Shown: piece after piece, positions 5,526-12,396 of the stretch
How positions within the stretch are numbered: the first letter of the stretch is position 1
How the letters are laid out: each line of letters opens with the position of its first letter
NCBI GenBank assembly: GCA_944333375.1
Contig: CALVKX010000039.1
Location: 1-12,396, forward strand
DNA length: 12,396 bases
Direction: 5' to 3'
DNA from: an uncultured Eubacteriales bacterium
Lineage (GTDB): Bacteria; Bacillota_A; Clostridia; Christensenellales; Aristaeellaceae
The notes under the pieces: model-generated
Told to the model about the DNA's origin: nothing
The model's database searches: none
Seen by the model: only the letters and a program-made list of their open reading frames with translations
Position numbers and translations under genes: made by a program

Positions 5526-7664
5526 ATGAAAAAAGCGCTCTTTCTTTCGCTGCTGCTTTGCCTCCTGCTTTCGGCCGCCTCCTGCGCCCTGGCCTCGGAG
5601 GCCGCGGACATCACCGAAGCCTTTGATATCAGGATCTCCGGGGGCGGCACCGTCTCATACCTCACCGACCGCCGCTACACCACCCGCTGGTCCGGGCGGG
5701 AACGCCGCGAGGCATGGATCGAATTCAGCGTCAGCGAGGGCCCTCCGGCGGACTATCTCTATGTGTGCTTTGCCACCATGCCCGACGCATGGTGTATCCA
5801 GGTTCCCACGGAGGACGGGTGGACGACGCTTGCGCAGGGCGACACCCGTTTCATGCATACCTGCACGGCGCTGGGCGGCGTACGGCATTTCAGGCTGTGG
5901 GCCCGCTTTGACCGGGCACAGCCCCTGCGCATCAACGAGCTGTTCGTGCTGGGGGAGGGCGATTTGCCCTCCTGGGTGCAGGTGTGGGAGCCCACGCCGG
6001 AAAAGGCCGATCTGCTGGTGCTGGCCGCGCATCCTGACGACGAGCTGATCTACTTTGGCGGCCTGCTGCCCACCTATACCGTGGAGCAGGGCAAAAAGAC
6101 CGTGGTTGTCTACATGACCGATTCCAACACCACCCGCATGAGCGAACTGCTCAACGGTCTGTGGGAGATGGGCGTGCACAGCTATCCGGTGATCGGTCCT
6201 TTCTATGACGGCTATTCCCGCTCTCTGGCGGAAGGCTACAAGAAATGGCCCAAAACCCAGGCGCGCGCCTTTGTCATGGAGCAAATCCGCCACTACCGGC
6301 CCGACGTGGTTGTCAGTCACGATGTAAACGGCGAGTATGGCCACGGCGCGCACCGCGTATGCGCCGATGTCGCGCTGTATTGCGTGCAGAACTGCATGCG
6401 GCTGGATGTGGAAAGCGAATCCGCCGTAGCGTATGGCCTGTGGACCGTGCAGAAGCTCTACCTGCATCTTTACGGCGACGACCCGCTGGAGCTGGACTGG
6501 AACATACCCCTGGCCTCCCAGGGCGGGCGCACAGGCCTGCAGGCGGCGCAGGACGCCTATGCGCTGCATGTGACGCAACAGAATACCGATTTTGTCGTAA
6601 CCGATGAAGGCCCGTACAGCTGCGCGCTCTTCGGGCTGGCCTACACCACCGTTGGCAAGGATGTGGAACGCAACGACCTGTTTGAAAACGTCGTTCCCGG
6701 CGGCGTCACCCACTCAGCCTACGCCACCCCTGCCCCTGAGCATGTCGATTTTGCCAGGCCGAAGGTTACCTGTGAATGGCCGGCTTCTCTGGCCTGCGAG
6801 CGCGATGCGCTGGGCTATCCCGTCGAGGGCGAGCAGGTGCTCGCAGATGATGAAGCGGGGCTCTGGTTCTACGCTTCCCCCTCGCTGGTGGTGCGCATAG
6901 ACCGCTTTTTCGATCAGGAGGGGCCCGTCACCTGGTATGAGGCCGAGGTATTTGCCGATACCTCGGTCAACCGCTTCGCCTCCGTGCTCTTTGACCCGGA
7001 CGATCCCCAGCGGCAGCACGTTCAGCCTGCGCGCATCGCCACCGAAAACCAGGTGGTTTTCGGCATGAACACGGATTATTACACCTACCGCGACGGGAGA
7101 GGCCTCACGGTAGGCATCATCATTCGGGGCGGAGAGGTGCTTTATGACAATGCCCCCAAAACCCTGCGCGACAAATTTCCCAATCTTGACACCCTGGCCA
7201 TGTTCTCCAACGGTGACTGGGACGTGTTTGACTTCAACGCTCATACCGCCGCAGACTATCTCAGGATGGGCGCGGTGGACGTCTTTTCCTTCGGTCCATG
7301 GCTGTTTCGCGGCGAGGATATCAACCCCTACGTGGTCCAGTCCGCACGAGGCGTGTACAATGAACCGCGCTGCGCCGTGGGCATGTACGAAAACGGCCAT
7401 TATGTGGCCGTACTGGTCGAGGGCCGCATGGGCAAGGAAAGCGCCGGCATAAGCCTCCCGGGGCTCTGCGATCTGATGCGTCAAACCGGCTGTTCCCTGG
7501 CCATCAACCTCGACGGCGGGCAGACCGCCGCATTCACCTTCATGGGTCAGCGCATCACGCGCGTCGGCTCCTACAGCGGCGGGCGCACCTATCCGCGCAC
7601 CACCACCGAGCTTCTGGGCATTGGCCGCTCCGAATTGATCGACCCAAACGCCGAGACGGAATAG
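5526..7664 (+). CDS. Exported PIG-L deacetylase / phosphodiester glycosidase (NAGPA-like) fusion with discoidin-like N-terminus
   Basis: The protein has 712 residues. A signal peptide (MKKALFLSLLLCLLLSAASC...) is likely cleaved at ALA|SE after Ala23. Residues about 27-150 look like an F5/8-type C (discoidin-like) beta-sandwich, with LTDRRYTTRWS, WIEFSV and LRINELFVLGEG. Residues about 162-300 are a PIG-L/LmbE domain: AHPDDE (168-173) and the GEYGHGAHR segment with His273 and His276, the usual metal-site elements of N-acetylglucosaminyl de-N-acetylases. Residues about 465-705 match the phosphodiester glycosidase family (NAGPA, formerly DUF2233), with PRCAVGMYENGHYVAVLVEG and the hallmark INLDGGQTAA (NLDGG at 661-665). 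NAGPA-type enzymes cleave GlcNAc from GlcNAc-1-phosphodiesters. Joining de-N-acetylation with phosphodiester glycoside hydrolysis suggests action on a GlcNAc-phosphate-linked glycan outside the membrane; the substrate is inferred. It is translated just after the DUF6273-like gene (7-bp gap) and ends 4 bp from the convergent transporter operon. Confidence 0.87.
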   Translation: MKKALFLSLLLCLLLSAASCALASEAADITEAFDIRISGGGTVSYLTDRRYTTRWSGRERREAWIEFSVSEGPPADYLYVCFATMPDAWCIQVPTEDGWTTLAQGDTRFMHTCTALGGVRHFRLWARFDRAQPLRINELFVLGEGDLPSWVQVWEPTPEKADLLVLAAHPDDELIYFGGLLPTYTVEQGKKTVVVYMTDSNTTRMSELLNGLWEMGVHSYPVIGPFYDGYSRSLAEGYKKWPKTQARAFVMEQIRHYRPDVVVSHDVNGEYGHGAHRVCADVALYCVQNCMRLDVESESAVAYGLWTVQKLYLHLYGDDPLELDWNIPLASQGGRTGLQAAQDAYALHVTQQNTDFVVTDEGPYSCALFGLAYTTVGKDVERNDLFENVVPGGVTHSAYATPAPEHVDFARPKVTCEWPASLACERDALGYPVEGEQVLADDEAGLWFYASPSLVVRIDRFFDQEGPVTWYEAEVFADTSVNRFASVLFDPDDPQRQHVQPARIATENQVVFGMNTDYYTYRDGRGLTVGIIIRGGEVLYDNAPKTLRDKFPNLDTLAMFSNGDWDVFDFNAHTAADYLRMGAVDVFSFGPWLFRGEDINPYVVQSARGVYNEPRCAVGMYENGHYVAVLVEGRMGKESAGISLPGLCDLMRQTGCSLAINLDGGQTAAFTFMGQRITRVGSYSGGRTYPRTTTELLGIGRSELIDPNAETE

Positions 7665-7668
7665 TCCA

Positions 7669-8571
7669 TCATGCGCGTCGGCGCTTTCTGCGTTCCATCA
7701 GCACCACGGCCACCATCATCACCACCGTGACCACATAGGGGGCCATGGCGGTGAGGTCGCTGGGCATGTACTTTTGCATGCGCAGTCCCAGCGCCTCGAT
7801 GAACCCGAACAGAAGCGCCGCCAGAAACACCCTGGGTGGGTTACCCCGGCCGAAGATGACGCAGGCGAACGCCACGTAGCCGCGGGAGGCGCTCATGTTC
7901 TCGGAGAACATCGTCAGGTAGCCCAGCGACAGATGCGCGCCCGCAAGCGCGCTGAGCAGGCCGCAGAGCACGCTGGCCAGGCACTTCATGCGCGCGGGGC
8001 TCTTGCCGCAGGCCGTGAGGGCGTCGGGATATTCGCCCGACGCGCGCAGGTGAAAGCCCATGGGCGTCTTGTAGATAAAGGCCCAGCACACGGGCACCAA
8101 TAGCCAGCTCACATACACCAGCAGCGTATTGCCGCTGAGCAGCGGGCCCAGCACAGGCAGGTCCTGAATCAACGGAATGTTCAGGGTGGGCAGGGGCACG
8201 ATCGCGGGGTCGGAAAAGGAGCCCTTGACATCAAAGATATTGCGCAGGAGAAAGACCGTCAGACCGCCGGCGAAGATGTTGAGCGCCACACCGATGATGA
8301 ACTCGTCGCTTCCGAACCTGATGACAAAGACATAGTAAAACAGCCCCAGCAACAGGCCCACCGCCAGCGCACAGGCCAGCCCGGCCACCCAGCTTCCGCC
8401 GAAATAGCTGCCCAGCACCGCGAAGAAGGCGCCGGTCAGCATCATGCCCTCGATGCCGATGTTGGTGATGTTCACATGCTGGGTCATCAGGCAGCCCAGC
8501 GCCGCCAGCACCACGGGGGTCGCCGTGCGCAGCGTGTTTTGCAAAAGCAGGATGTTGAACACATCGCCCAT
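7669..8571 (-). CDS. BMP/nucleoside-type ABC transporter permease (NupQ/YufQ-like)
   Basis: This 300-residue integral membrane protein of the branched-chain amino acid/ribose/BMP permease superfamily (BPD_transp_2) is one half of the channel. Family hallmarks near the N-terminus are TPVVLAALGCLMTQHVNITNIGIEGMMLTGAF (a long hydrophobic helix with the N.GIEG turn). The conserved cytoplasmic coupling segment GFHLRASGEYPDALTACGKSPARMK follows mid-protein, and then GYLTMFSENMSASRGYVAFACVIFGR. About eight hydrophobic segments are visible. The chain ends in a basic RRKRRRA tail. It is the last gene of the operon. Its ATG overlaps the preceding permease stop by one base (TGATG), so translation is probably coupled. 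The closest characterised systems are nucleoside importers such as B. subtilis NupNOPQ, but substrate cannot be read from permease sequence and related BMP systems carry other ligands. Confidence 0.92.
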   Translation of the reverse strand: MGDVFNILLLQNTLRTATPVVLAALGCLMTQHVNITNIGIEGMMLTGAFFAVLGSYFGGSWVAGLACALAVGLLLGLFYYVFVIRFGSDEFIIGVALNIFAGGLTVFLLRNIFDVKGSFSDPAIVPLPTLNIPLIQDLPVLGPLLSGNTLLVYVSWLLVPVCWAFIYKTPMGFHLRASGEYPDALTACGKSPARMKCLASVLCGLLSALAGAHLSLGYLTMFSENMSASRGYVAFACVIFGRGNPPRVFLAALLFGFIEALGLRMQKYMPSDLTAMAPYVVTVVMMVAVVLMERRKRRRA

Positions 8572-9692
8572 CAGCCGCGCCCCCCTTCCCGCGCCGCAGC
8601 CCGGGCGCGCCTGAGCGCCGCGCGCTCGCGCAGCGATTTTCGGATGCCGCCCTCCGCCGCCATGAAGAAGATAATGATGGACTGCACGATCAAAATCAGC
8701 TCACTGGACACCCCGGCGCTCAGCTCCATGGACTTGCTACCAATGCTGAGCACGGCGAAGAAAAAGCTCATCACAATGACGCCGAAGGGGCTGTAGCGCA
8801 TAATCATGGCCACGAGCATGCCGTCGAAATAAAACTCGTTGCTCACCGTGGTCAAAAACCGCTTGTGCAGCCCGAACACCTCCAGCATCCCCACCAGCCC
8901 GCAGATCGCGCCGCTAAACACCATGGCCCAGAGCATCAGGCTTCCTGTGCGGATGCCGCCGTAGCGCGCGAAGCGGTCGTTTTCGCCCGTCAGCTTCATT
9001 TCAAAGCCCACCGACGAGCGGCTCATCACATACCACACGATCAGCGCCACGGCTGCGGCGTAAAATACGCCGGTGGTCAGGTTGCTCAGTTTGATGAGCG
9101 GCGTGAAGGCCGCCTCGGCCATGATGCTGTCCGTGCCGGTGGCGATGCCGCGCTCGGCGGTCTTGAGCGGGCCGTTGGCCAGGTAGCTGCAAAAGTAGAT
9201 GGCCACGGAGTTGAGCATGATGGTGGTGATGACCTCGTCCACCTTCCACCTGACCTTCAGCGCGCCCGGCAGGAGCGCGTAGAGGCCTCCCGCCGCCATT
9301 GCCGCCAGCAGCGAAAGCACGGTCACCAGCCACGCGGGCGCGTGGACCTGCGCGCCCACCACGGCCGCCGCCATCGCGCCCAGATAGAGCTGGCCCTCGC
9401 CGCCTACGTTAAAGACGCCCGCCTTGGCCGCCAGGCTCATCGCCAGGCCCGTCAGGCACAGGGTCACGGTCTTGGCCAGCGTGTTTCCAACGGCCCGTGG
9501 CTTGCCCAGCGCGCCTTCCACGAGCGCGGCATAGCCCTCGGCGGGGTTGTGTCCGCACACAAGCATGATGACCGCGCCCACGACCAGCGCCAGCGCCACA
9601 GCTGTAAGCAGCGACAGCAGGTAATCCCGCGTCAGCCTCTGCGCGGGCTTCAGGCGCACAAGCGCCCGCAGGGACTGCATGAAACCCGTCAC
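8571..9692 (-). CDS. BMP/nucleoside-type ABC transporter permease (NupP/YufP-like)
   Basis: This 373-residue partner permease is larger than the other, as is usual for the first of the two permeases in BMP systems. A hydrophilic N-terminal stretch is followed by a transmembrane helix (LLSLLTAVALALVVGAVIML), the family signature NPAEGYAALVEGALGKPRAVGNTL, then SLAAKAGVFNVGGEGQLYLGA, the counterpart of the GIEG turn in the second permease. Later come WKVDEVITTIMLNSVAIYF and the coupling segment GFEMKLTGENDRFARYGGI. The start is GTG at 9692, overlapping the ATPase stop by 4 nt (GTGA), with GGAGG-type sequence upstream; an internal ATG at 9680 is an alternative. With the adjacent permease it forms the transmembrane channel. 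The basic C-terminus (RKSLRERAALRRARAAAREG) is cytoplasmic by the positive-inside rule. Substrate class (nucleoside or purine) is inferred from operon type. Confidence 0.92.
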   Translation of the reverse strand: MTGFMQSLRALVRLKPAQRLTRDYLLSLLTAVALALVVGAVIMLVCGHNPAEGYAALVEGALGKPRAVGNTLAKTVTLCLTGLAMSLAAKAGVFNVGGEGQLYLGAMAAAVVGAQVHAPAWLVTVLSLLAAMAAGGLYALLPGALKVRWKVDEVITTIMLNSVAIYFCSYLANGPLKTAERGIATGTDSIMAEAAFTPLIKLSNLTTGVFYAAAVALIVWYVMSRSSVGFEMKLTGENDRFARYGGIRTGSLMLWAMVFSGAICGLVGMLEVFGLHKRFLTTVSNEFYFDGMLVAMIMRYSPFGVIVMSFFFAVLSIGSKSMELSAGVSSELILIVQSIIIFFMAAEGGIRKSLRERAALRRARAAAREGGRG

Positions 9693-11248
9693 CGCGCCTC
9701 CGCCTCCTTTGCGTCCTCCCGGCTGCCCGTCATGAAGTAGCCGATCTCCTCCTTGGTGATCTCCTGCGTCAGGAACCGGCCCGTCACACGGCCCTCATAG
9801 ACCGTCACCAGCCGGTCGCTGAGCCGGAACAGCTCGTCCAGGTCCGCGCTGATGAGCAGCACGGCACAGCCCTGGTTGCGCTTTTGGATGATGTGCTCGT
9901 GGATGAATTCCGTCGCGCCGATGTCCACGCCGCGCGTGGGCTGGCAGACCAGCAGGACGGGCGAGCCAAAGGAGAACTCGCGCGCGAGCACGACCTTCTG
10001 CATGTTGCCGCCGCTGAGGTCGCCGGCCGGCGCGTCCACGCCGGCGGTGCGGATGTCAAACGCCTGGGCCAGCTCCTGCGCGTACTTTTTCACCCGTCCC
10101 CGCCGCAGGTGGATGCCCCAGCGGCTCAGCGCGGGCGTGCGCTGCCTGCCGACGATCAGGTTTTCCGCCACGCTGGCCCTGACGTCCATGCCCATGGAGA
10201 TGCGGTCCTCGGGGATGTAGCTCAGCCCCGCCCTTCGGATGCTTCCGGGCGTGCAGCCGGTCACGTCCCGGCCGCAGAGGACGACGCTTCCGCCCGTCAC
10301 GGGCCGCATGCCCGCCACGCACTCGGCCAACTCCGTCTGCCCGTTGCCCTCCACGCCGCACACGCCCACGACCTCGCCCGCGCGCACGGTCAGATCTACC
10401 CCGCCAAGCGCCTCAAGCCCGCGGTCGCTCAGGGCCGTCAGCCCTCGGATCACCAGCCGCTCCTCCCCGGCGGCACGGCTGTCGCGCAAATCCCCGAAGA
10501 TCACGTCGCGCCCCACCATCAGCGAGGCGATCTCGCGCTCGCTGGTATCGCGCGTCTCCATGACCTTCTCCAGCCTTCCGAGCCGCATCACGCCCACGCG
10601 GTCGCTCACACGCATCACCTCGGGGAGCTTGTGGGTGATGAGGATGACCGTCATATTCTTTTCGTCTACCACGCGGCGGATGACCTCAAAGAGCTCCTCC
10701 GCCTCCTGCGGCGTGAGCACGGCGGTCGGCTCGTCCAGAATCAGCACGTCCGCGCCCGTGCGCAGCGCCTTTAAGATCTCCACGCGCTGCTGGATGCCCA
10801 CGCTCAAATCGCGCACCACGTCACCGGGCTCCACCTGCAGGCCGTATTCCGCCGAGAGCGCACGGACCGTCCGGGCGGCCGCGGCCTCGTCGTAAAACAG
10901 GCCGCGCTTTGGCTCGTGCCCAAGCATAATGTTCTGCGCCACCGTAAAGCCCGGCACCAGCTTGAAATGCTGGTGCACCATGCTCACCCCCATGCGCATG
11001 GCGCTTTCGGGGTTATGCTGGGGGCCTGTTTTCTCTCCCTTGATGAAGATCTCGCCCAGCGTGGGGGCCTGAAGGCCGTAGAGCAGGTTCATCAGCGTGG
11101 ATTTGCCCGCGCCGTTTTCGCCCACCAGCGCGAACACCTCGCCCCGGCGGATGGACAGACTCACGTCGTCGTTGGCCAGCGTGCCGGGGTACTGCTTGCT
11201 CACATGGGAAAAGCGGACGATCTCCGTGCCCGCGAAAGCGTCGTTCAT
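9689..11248 (-). CDS. BMP/nucleoside-type ABC transporter ATP-binding protein with two NBDs (NupO/YufO-like)
   Basis: This 519-residue protein has two fused nucleotide-binding domains and energises import through the two downstream permeases. NBD1 is canonical: Walker A GENGAGKST (43-51), signature LSVGIQQR (148-155), Walker B with Asp172-Glu173 in LILDEPTAVL, and a switch His in LITHK. NBD2 is degenerate: its Walker A reads GVEGNGQTE (298-306) with Gln304 where Lys is expected. Its signature is LSGGNMQK (from 411), and its Walker B is LLVCQPTRGVD with Gln436 in place of the catalytic Glu. From family knowledge, this asymmetry, including the QPTRG form, is usual in the nucleoside/BMP branch of double-NBD ATPases and is not decay. 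Start ATG at 11248 has GGAGG 8 nt upstream, located within the end of the preceding 202-aa gene (3-bp gap). The stop overlaps the permease GTG. Confidence 0.95.
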   Translation of the reverse strand: MNDAFAGTEIVRFSHVSKQYPGTLANDDVSLSIRRGEVFALVGENGAGKSTLMNLLYGLQAPTLGEIFIKGEKTGPQHNPESAMRMGVSMVHQHFKLVPGFTVAQNIMLGHEPKRGLFYDEAAAARTVRALSAEYGLQVEPGDVVRDLSVGIQQRVEILKALRTGADVLILDEPTAVLTPQEAEELFEVIRRVVDEKNMTVILITHKLPEVMRVSDRVGVMRLGRLEKVMETRDTSEREIASLMVGRDVIFGDLRDSRAAGEERLVIRGLTALSDRGLEALGGVDLTVRAGEVVGVCGVEGNGQTELAECVAGMRPVTGGSVVLCGRDVTGCTPGSIRRAGLSYIPEDRISMGMDVRASVAENLIVGRQRTPALSRWGIHLRRGRVKKYAQELAQAFDIRTAGVDAPAGDLSGGNMQKVVLAREFSFGSPVLLVCQPTRGVDIGATEFIHEHIIQKRNQGCAVLLISADLDELFRLSDRLVTVYEGRVTGRFLTQEITKEEIGYFMTGSREDAKEAEAR

Positions 11249-11251
11249 CGG

Positions 11252-11860
11252 TTAATCCTCCGCCTCAACTTCCGTATACAAAAGCAGCACCGCGTCCATG
11301 GCGGCCTCCACGGTTTCCACATTCACAAAGGCCGCCTGCGCGGTCACGGTCTCCCTGCCCGTCTGTGTGAACACCACCATCGCATCCGCCTCCGTGCCAT
11401 AGTCCAAAAGCACGATGCAGGGCACAAAGCCCTCCGGCATCAGAAAGGTCTCGCTCACGGTCAGCAGGCTTGCCGCCGCCAGCCACTCCGCGCCGGCCTG
11501 TCCATTGAGCAGGCTGGAGGGCATGGCGGCCAGCCGCTTTTCCAGCTCCCCGGCCGCCGTTTCGCTCAGCGCCGGCAGCTCCAGGCCCTCCCATTCCACA
11601 TAGTCGGCATACGAGGCTTCGTCCCGCAGCACAAAGCGCCTGCGCCGCTTTACCTCCGCCCCCGCGTTGGCGGCCATGCGCTCCACCTGCGAAAGCACCT
11701 GGTCATTATCGGTGAACAGGCGCACATACGCCTCCTCGGCCGCCAGCGCCGTCATACGCGCGCACAGCGCGTCCGACTGCTCATCCGCCCAGTCCGCCAG
11801 GGCCGCGGCGGGCACAAGCACGCACAGCAGCAGCGCCGCGGCCAGCCGTTTCCGTCCCAT
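11252..11860 (-). CDS. Unrecognised exported protein embedded in the BMP transporter operon
   Basis: The protein has 202 residues and I do not recognise its family. It begins MGRKRLAAALLLCVLVPAAALA, a clear Sec signal peptide with likely cleavage at ALA|D after residue 22. There is no lipobox and no further membrane segment. The mature part looks mixed alpha/beta: a helical, acidic start (WADEQSDALCARMTALAAEEAYVRLF), a basic RRRRF patch, amphipathic helices around ELEKRLAAMPSSLL, then hydrophobic strands (FVPCIVLLDYG, DAMVVFTQTG, TVTAQAAFVNV) and a final helix ending EVEAED. The start at 11860 is chosen because GGAGGG (11867-11872) lies 6 nt before it; ATG at 11866 abuts that site and a TTG at 11881 precedes it. 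It lies between the binding-protein gene and the ATPase gene, and the ATPase ribosome binding site sits in its last codons, so it is a true operon member. An accessory role in substrate capture or processing is inference. Confidence 0.82.
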   Translation of the reverse strand: MGRKRLAAALLLCVLVPAAALADWADEQSDALCARMTALAAEEAYVRLFTDNDQVLSQVERMAANAGAEVKRRRRFVLRDEASYADYVEWEGLELPALSETAAGELEKRLAAMPSSLLNGQAGAEWLAAASLLTVSETFLMPEGFVPCIVLLDYGTEADAMVVFTQTGRETVTAQAAFVNVETVEAAMDAVLLLYTEVEAED

Positions 11861-11866
11861 GCGCAT

Positions 11867-11872
11867 CCCTCC
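11867..11872 (-). promoter_or_regulatory. Ribosome binding site deciding the start of the 202-aa exported protein
   Basis: GGAGGG on the minus strand is 6 nt upstream of the ATG at 11860 and directly abuts the ATG at 11866. Spacing favours 11860, whose product starts with the basic MGRKR region typical of a signal peptide. Confidence 0.65.
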
Positions 11873-11882
11873 GTTTTGCAAA

Positions 11883-11915
11883 GGCCCCTTGCGCGGCAGA
11901 CGCCTGCAAGGGGCC
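11883..11915 (-). terminator. Intercistronic hairpin downstream of the BMP binding-protein gene
   Basis: A perfect 10-bp inverted repeat (GGCCCCTTGC at 11883-11892 and GCAAGGGGCC at 11906-11915) encloses 13 nt, within which GGC/GCC can pair around an AGAC loop. In the direction of transcription it is followed by only three T before GCAAAAC, so termination would be weak or partial. It lies 19 bases after the binding-protein stop and just before the ribosome binding site of the next gene. In many importer operons such hairpins stabilise the binding-protein mRNA or reduce downstream expression; that role here is inferred. Confidence 0.6.
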
Positions 11916-11934
11916 CGGGTTTGTCCATCAGAAT

Positions 11935-12396
11935 TCAGCGGGTGCTCTCGACCTCAATCTCGCCCGCGATGATCTTTTCCGCCAGCGCCTCCACCTCGGC
12001 CTTGAGCTCGTCGGAGACCTGCTGGGTCATGGTGTCGTCGCCATAGCCAAGGCCTACCAGACCGCTGGACATATCGGCGTTCCAGATCGTGCCGCCGTCG
12101 AACACGCCGTCCTCAAGATAGTTGCTGATGACGTCGTACACGCTGTCGCCCACGCGCTTGAGCATGGAGCAGATGATGACGTCGGGGTTGATGTACTTCT
12201 GGTCGCTGTCCACGCCCACGGCGTACTTGCCCTGCTCCTGCGCGGCTTCAAACACGCCCAGGCCGGTCTTGCCCGCCACGGCGTACACCACGTCCGCGCC
12301 CTGGCTGTAGAGCGACAGCGCGGCTTCCTTGCCCTTGTCGGGCGCCTCATAGTCGTCGGTATAGACGGGATCGAGCACGGTGCCCTCGGGGTTGGC
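11935..12396 (-). CDS. BMP family ABC transporter substrate-binding protein, C-terminal 153 residues (5' end outside window)
   Basis: This is the C-terminal part of a PnrA/BmpA/NupN-type basic membrane protein, normally a lipoprotein of about 340-380 residues that captures nucleosides outside the cell. The reading frame is open to the right edge, beginning ANPEGTVLDPVYTDDYEAPD. Diagnostic family segments are KGKEAALSLYSQGADVVYAV, AGKTGLGVFEAA and GKYAVGVDSDQKYINPDVII, followed by SMLKRVGDSVYDVI and a GLGYGDD turn before the closing helix (VSDELKAEVEALAEKIIAGEI). The signal peptide and lipobox cysteine would lie beyond the window. It is the first visible gene of the leftward operon that continues with the 202-aa exported protein, ATPase and permeases. 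A GC-rich hairpin follows its stop. The family is certain. The ligand (purine nucleosides or another small molecule) is not determined by the visible part. Confidence 0.95.
   Translation of the reverse strand, partial: ANPEGTVLDPVYTDDYEAPDKGKEAALSLYSQGADVVYAVAGKTGLGVFEAAQEQGKYAVGVDSDQKYINPDVIICSMLKRVGDSVYDVISNYLEDGVFDGGTIWNADMSSGLVGLGYGDDTMTQQVSDELKAEVEALAEKIIAGEIEVESTR

Noticed and set aside
5574..5600. Possible lipobox at Cys20 of the PIG-L fusion protein (AASC)
   Set aside because: Position -3 is Ala rather than Leu/Val/Ile, and a good AxA signal peptidase I site follows at residue 23, so an ordinary secreted protein is more likely, though a lipoprotein is not fully excluded.
5655..6713. 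Long minus-strand open frame opposite the PIG-L fusion gene
   Set aside because: Shadow frame. The plus strand has signal peptide, AHPDDE and NLDGG motifs in one continuous frame.
9918..10350. Degenerate second nucleotide-binding domain of the ATPase as sign of inactivation
   Set aside because: Loss of the Walker A Lys and the QPTRG Walker B in the second NBD is normal in this nucleoside/BMP ATPase branch. The first NBD is intact.
9884..10774. Long plus-strand open frame opposite the ATPase gene
   Set aside because: His/Ala/Arg-rich composition typical of antisense to GC-rich coding sequence, with no ribosome binding site. The minus strand carries clear ABC ATPase motifs.
10916..12046. Plus-strand open frame of about 376 codons across the transporter operon
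   Set aside because: It spans parts of three minus-strand genes and the hairpin, and its composition is His/Arg/Gln-rich with no recognisable domain. It is a shadow of the opposite strand.

Overview
The window is a GC-rich (above 60% by eye) stretch of bacterial chromosome. Strong AAGGAGG-type ribosome binding sites, a sortase-type fold, a BMP-family nucleoside-type ABC transporter and several exported proteins point to a Gram-positive Clostridia-like member of the Firmicutes, perhaps a gut or rumen lineage. The lineage is inferred from gene content and style only. There are no rRNA, tRNA, CRISPR, IS or phage features, and no gap of more than about 200 bases without a gene.

Left part (1-4660). 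A class II fructose-bisphosphate aldolase gene (minus strand) runs off the left edge. Divergent from it, and behind its own good promoter, is an exported 223-aa protein with four DnaJ-type CxxCxGxG motifs. Next comes a 598-aa membrane protein with a long proline-rich cytoplasmic region, one transmembrane helix and a class B sortase-like domain whose catalytic His, Cys and Arg all appear to be replaced. Twenty-eight bases later a DUF1015 gene follows, and a strong rho-independent terminator closes the unit.

Middle part (4661-7664). An AT-rich promoter region precedes a two-gene unit of exported proteins separated by 7 bp: a DUF6273-like protein, then a 712-aa protein combining a discoidin-like N-terminal region, a PIG-L (GlcNAc de-N-acetylase-like) domain and a phosphodiester glycosidase (NAGPA-like) domain. 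The pairing suggests work on an envelope or extracellular amino-sugar phosphodiester glycan.

Right part (7669-12396, minus strand). A nucleoside/BMP-type ABC importer operon reads leftward: the substrate-binding lipoprotein (C-terminal part only), a strong intercistronic hairpin, an unrecognised 202-aa exported protein, the double-NBD ATPase and two permeases. The last four genes are tightly packed (3-bp gap, 4-bp overlap, 1-bp overlap), so the unknown exported protein appears to be an integral member of the operon. The operon meets the PIG-L gene tail to tail with only 4 bp between stop codons.

The observations most worth a second look are the apparently catalytically dead sortase with its large cytoplasmic region, the PIG-L/phosphodiester-glycosidase fusion, the exported DnaJ-zinc-finger protein and the extra exported protein inside the BMP transporter operon.
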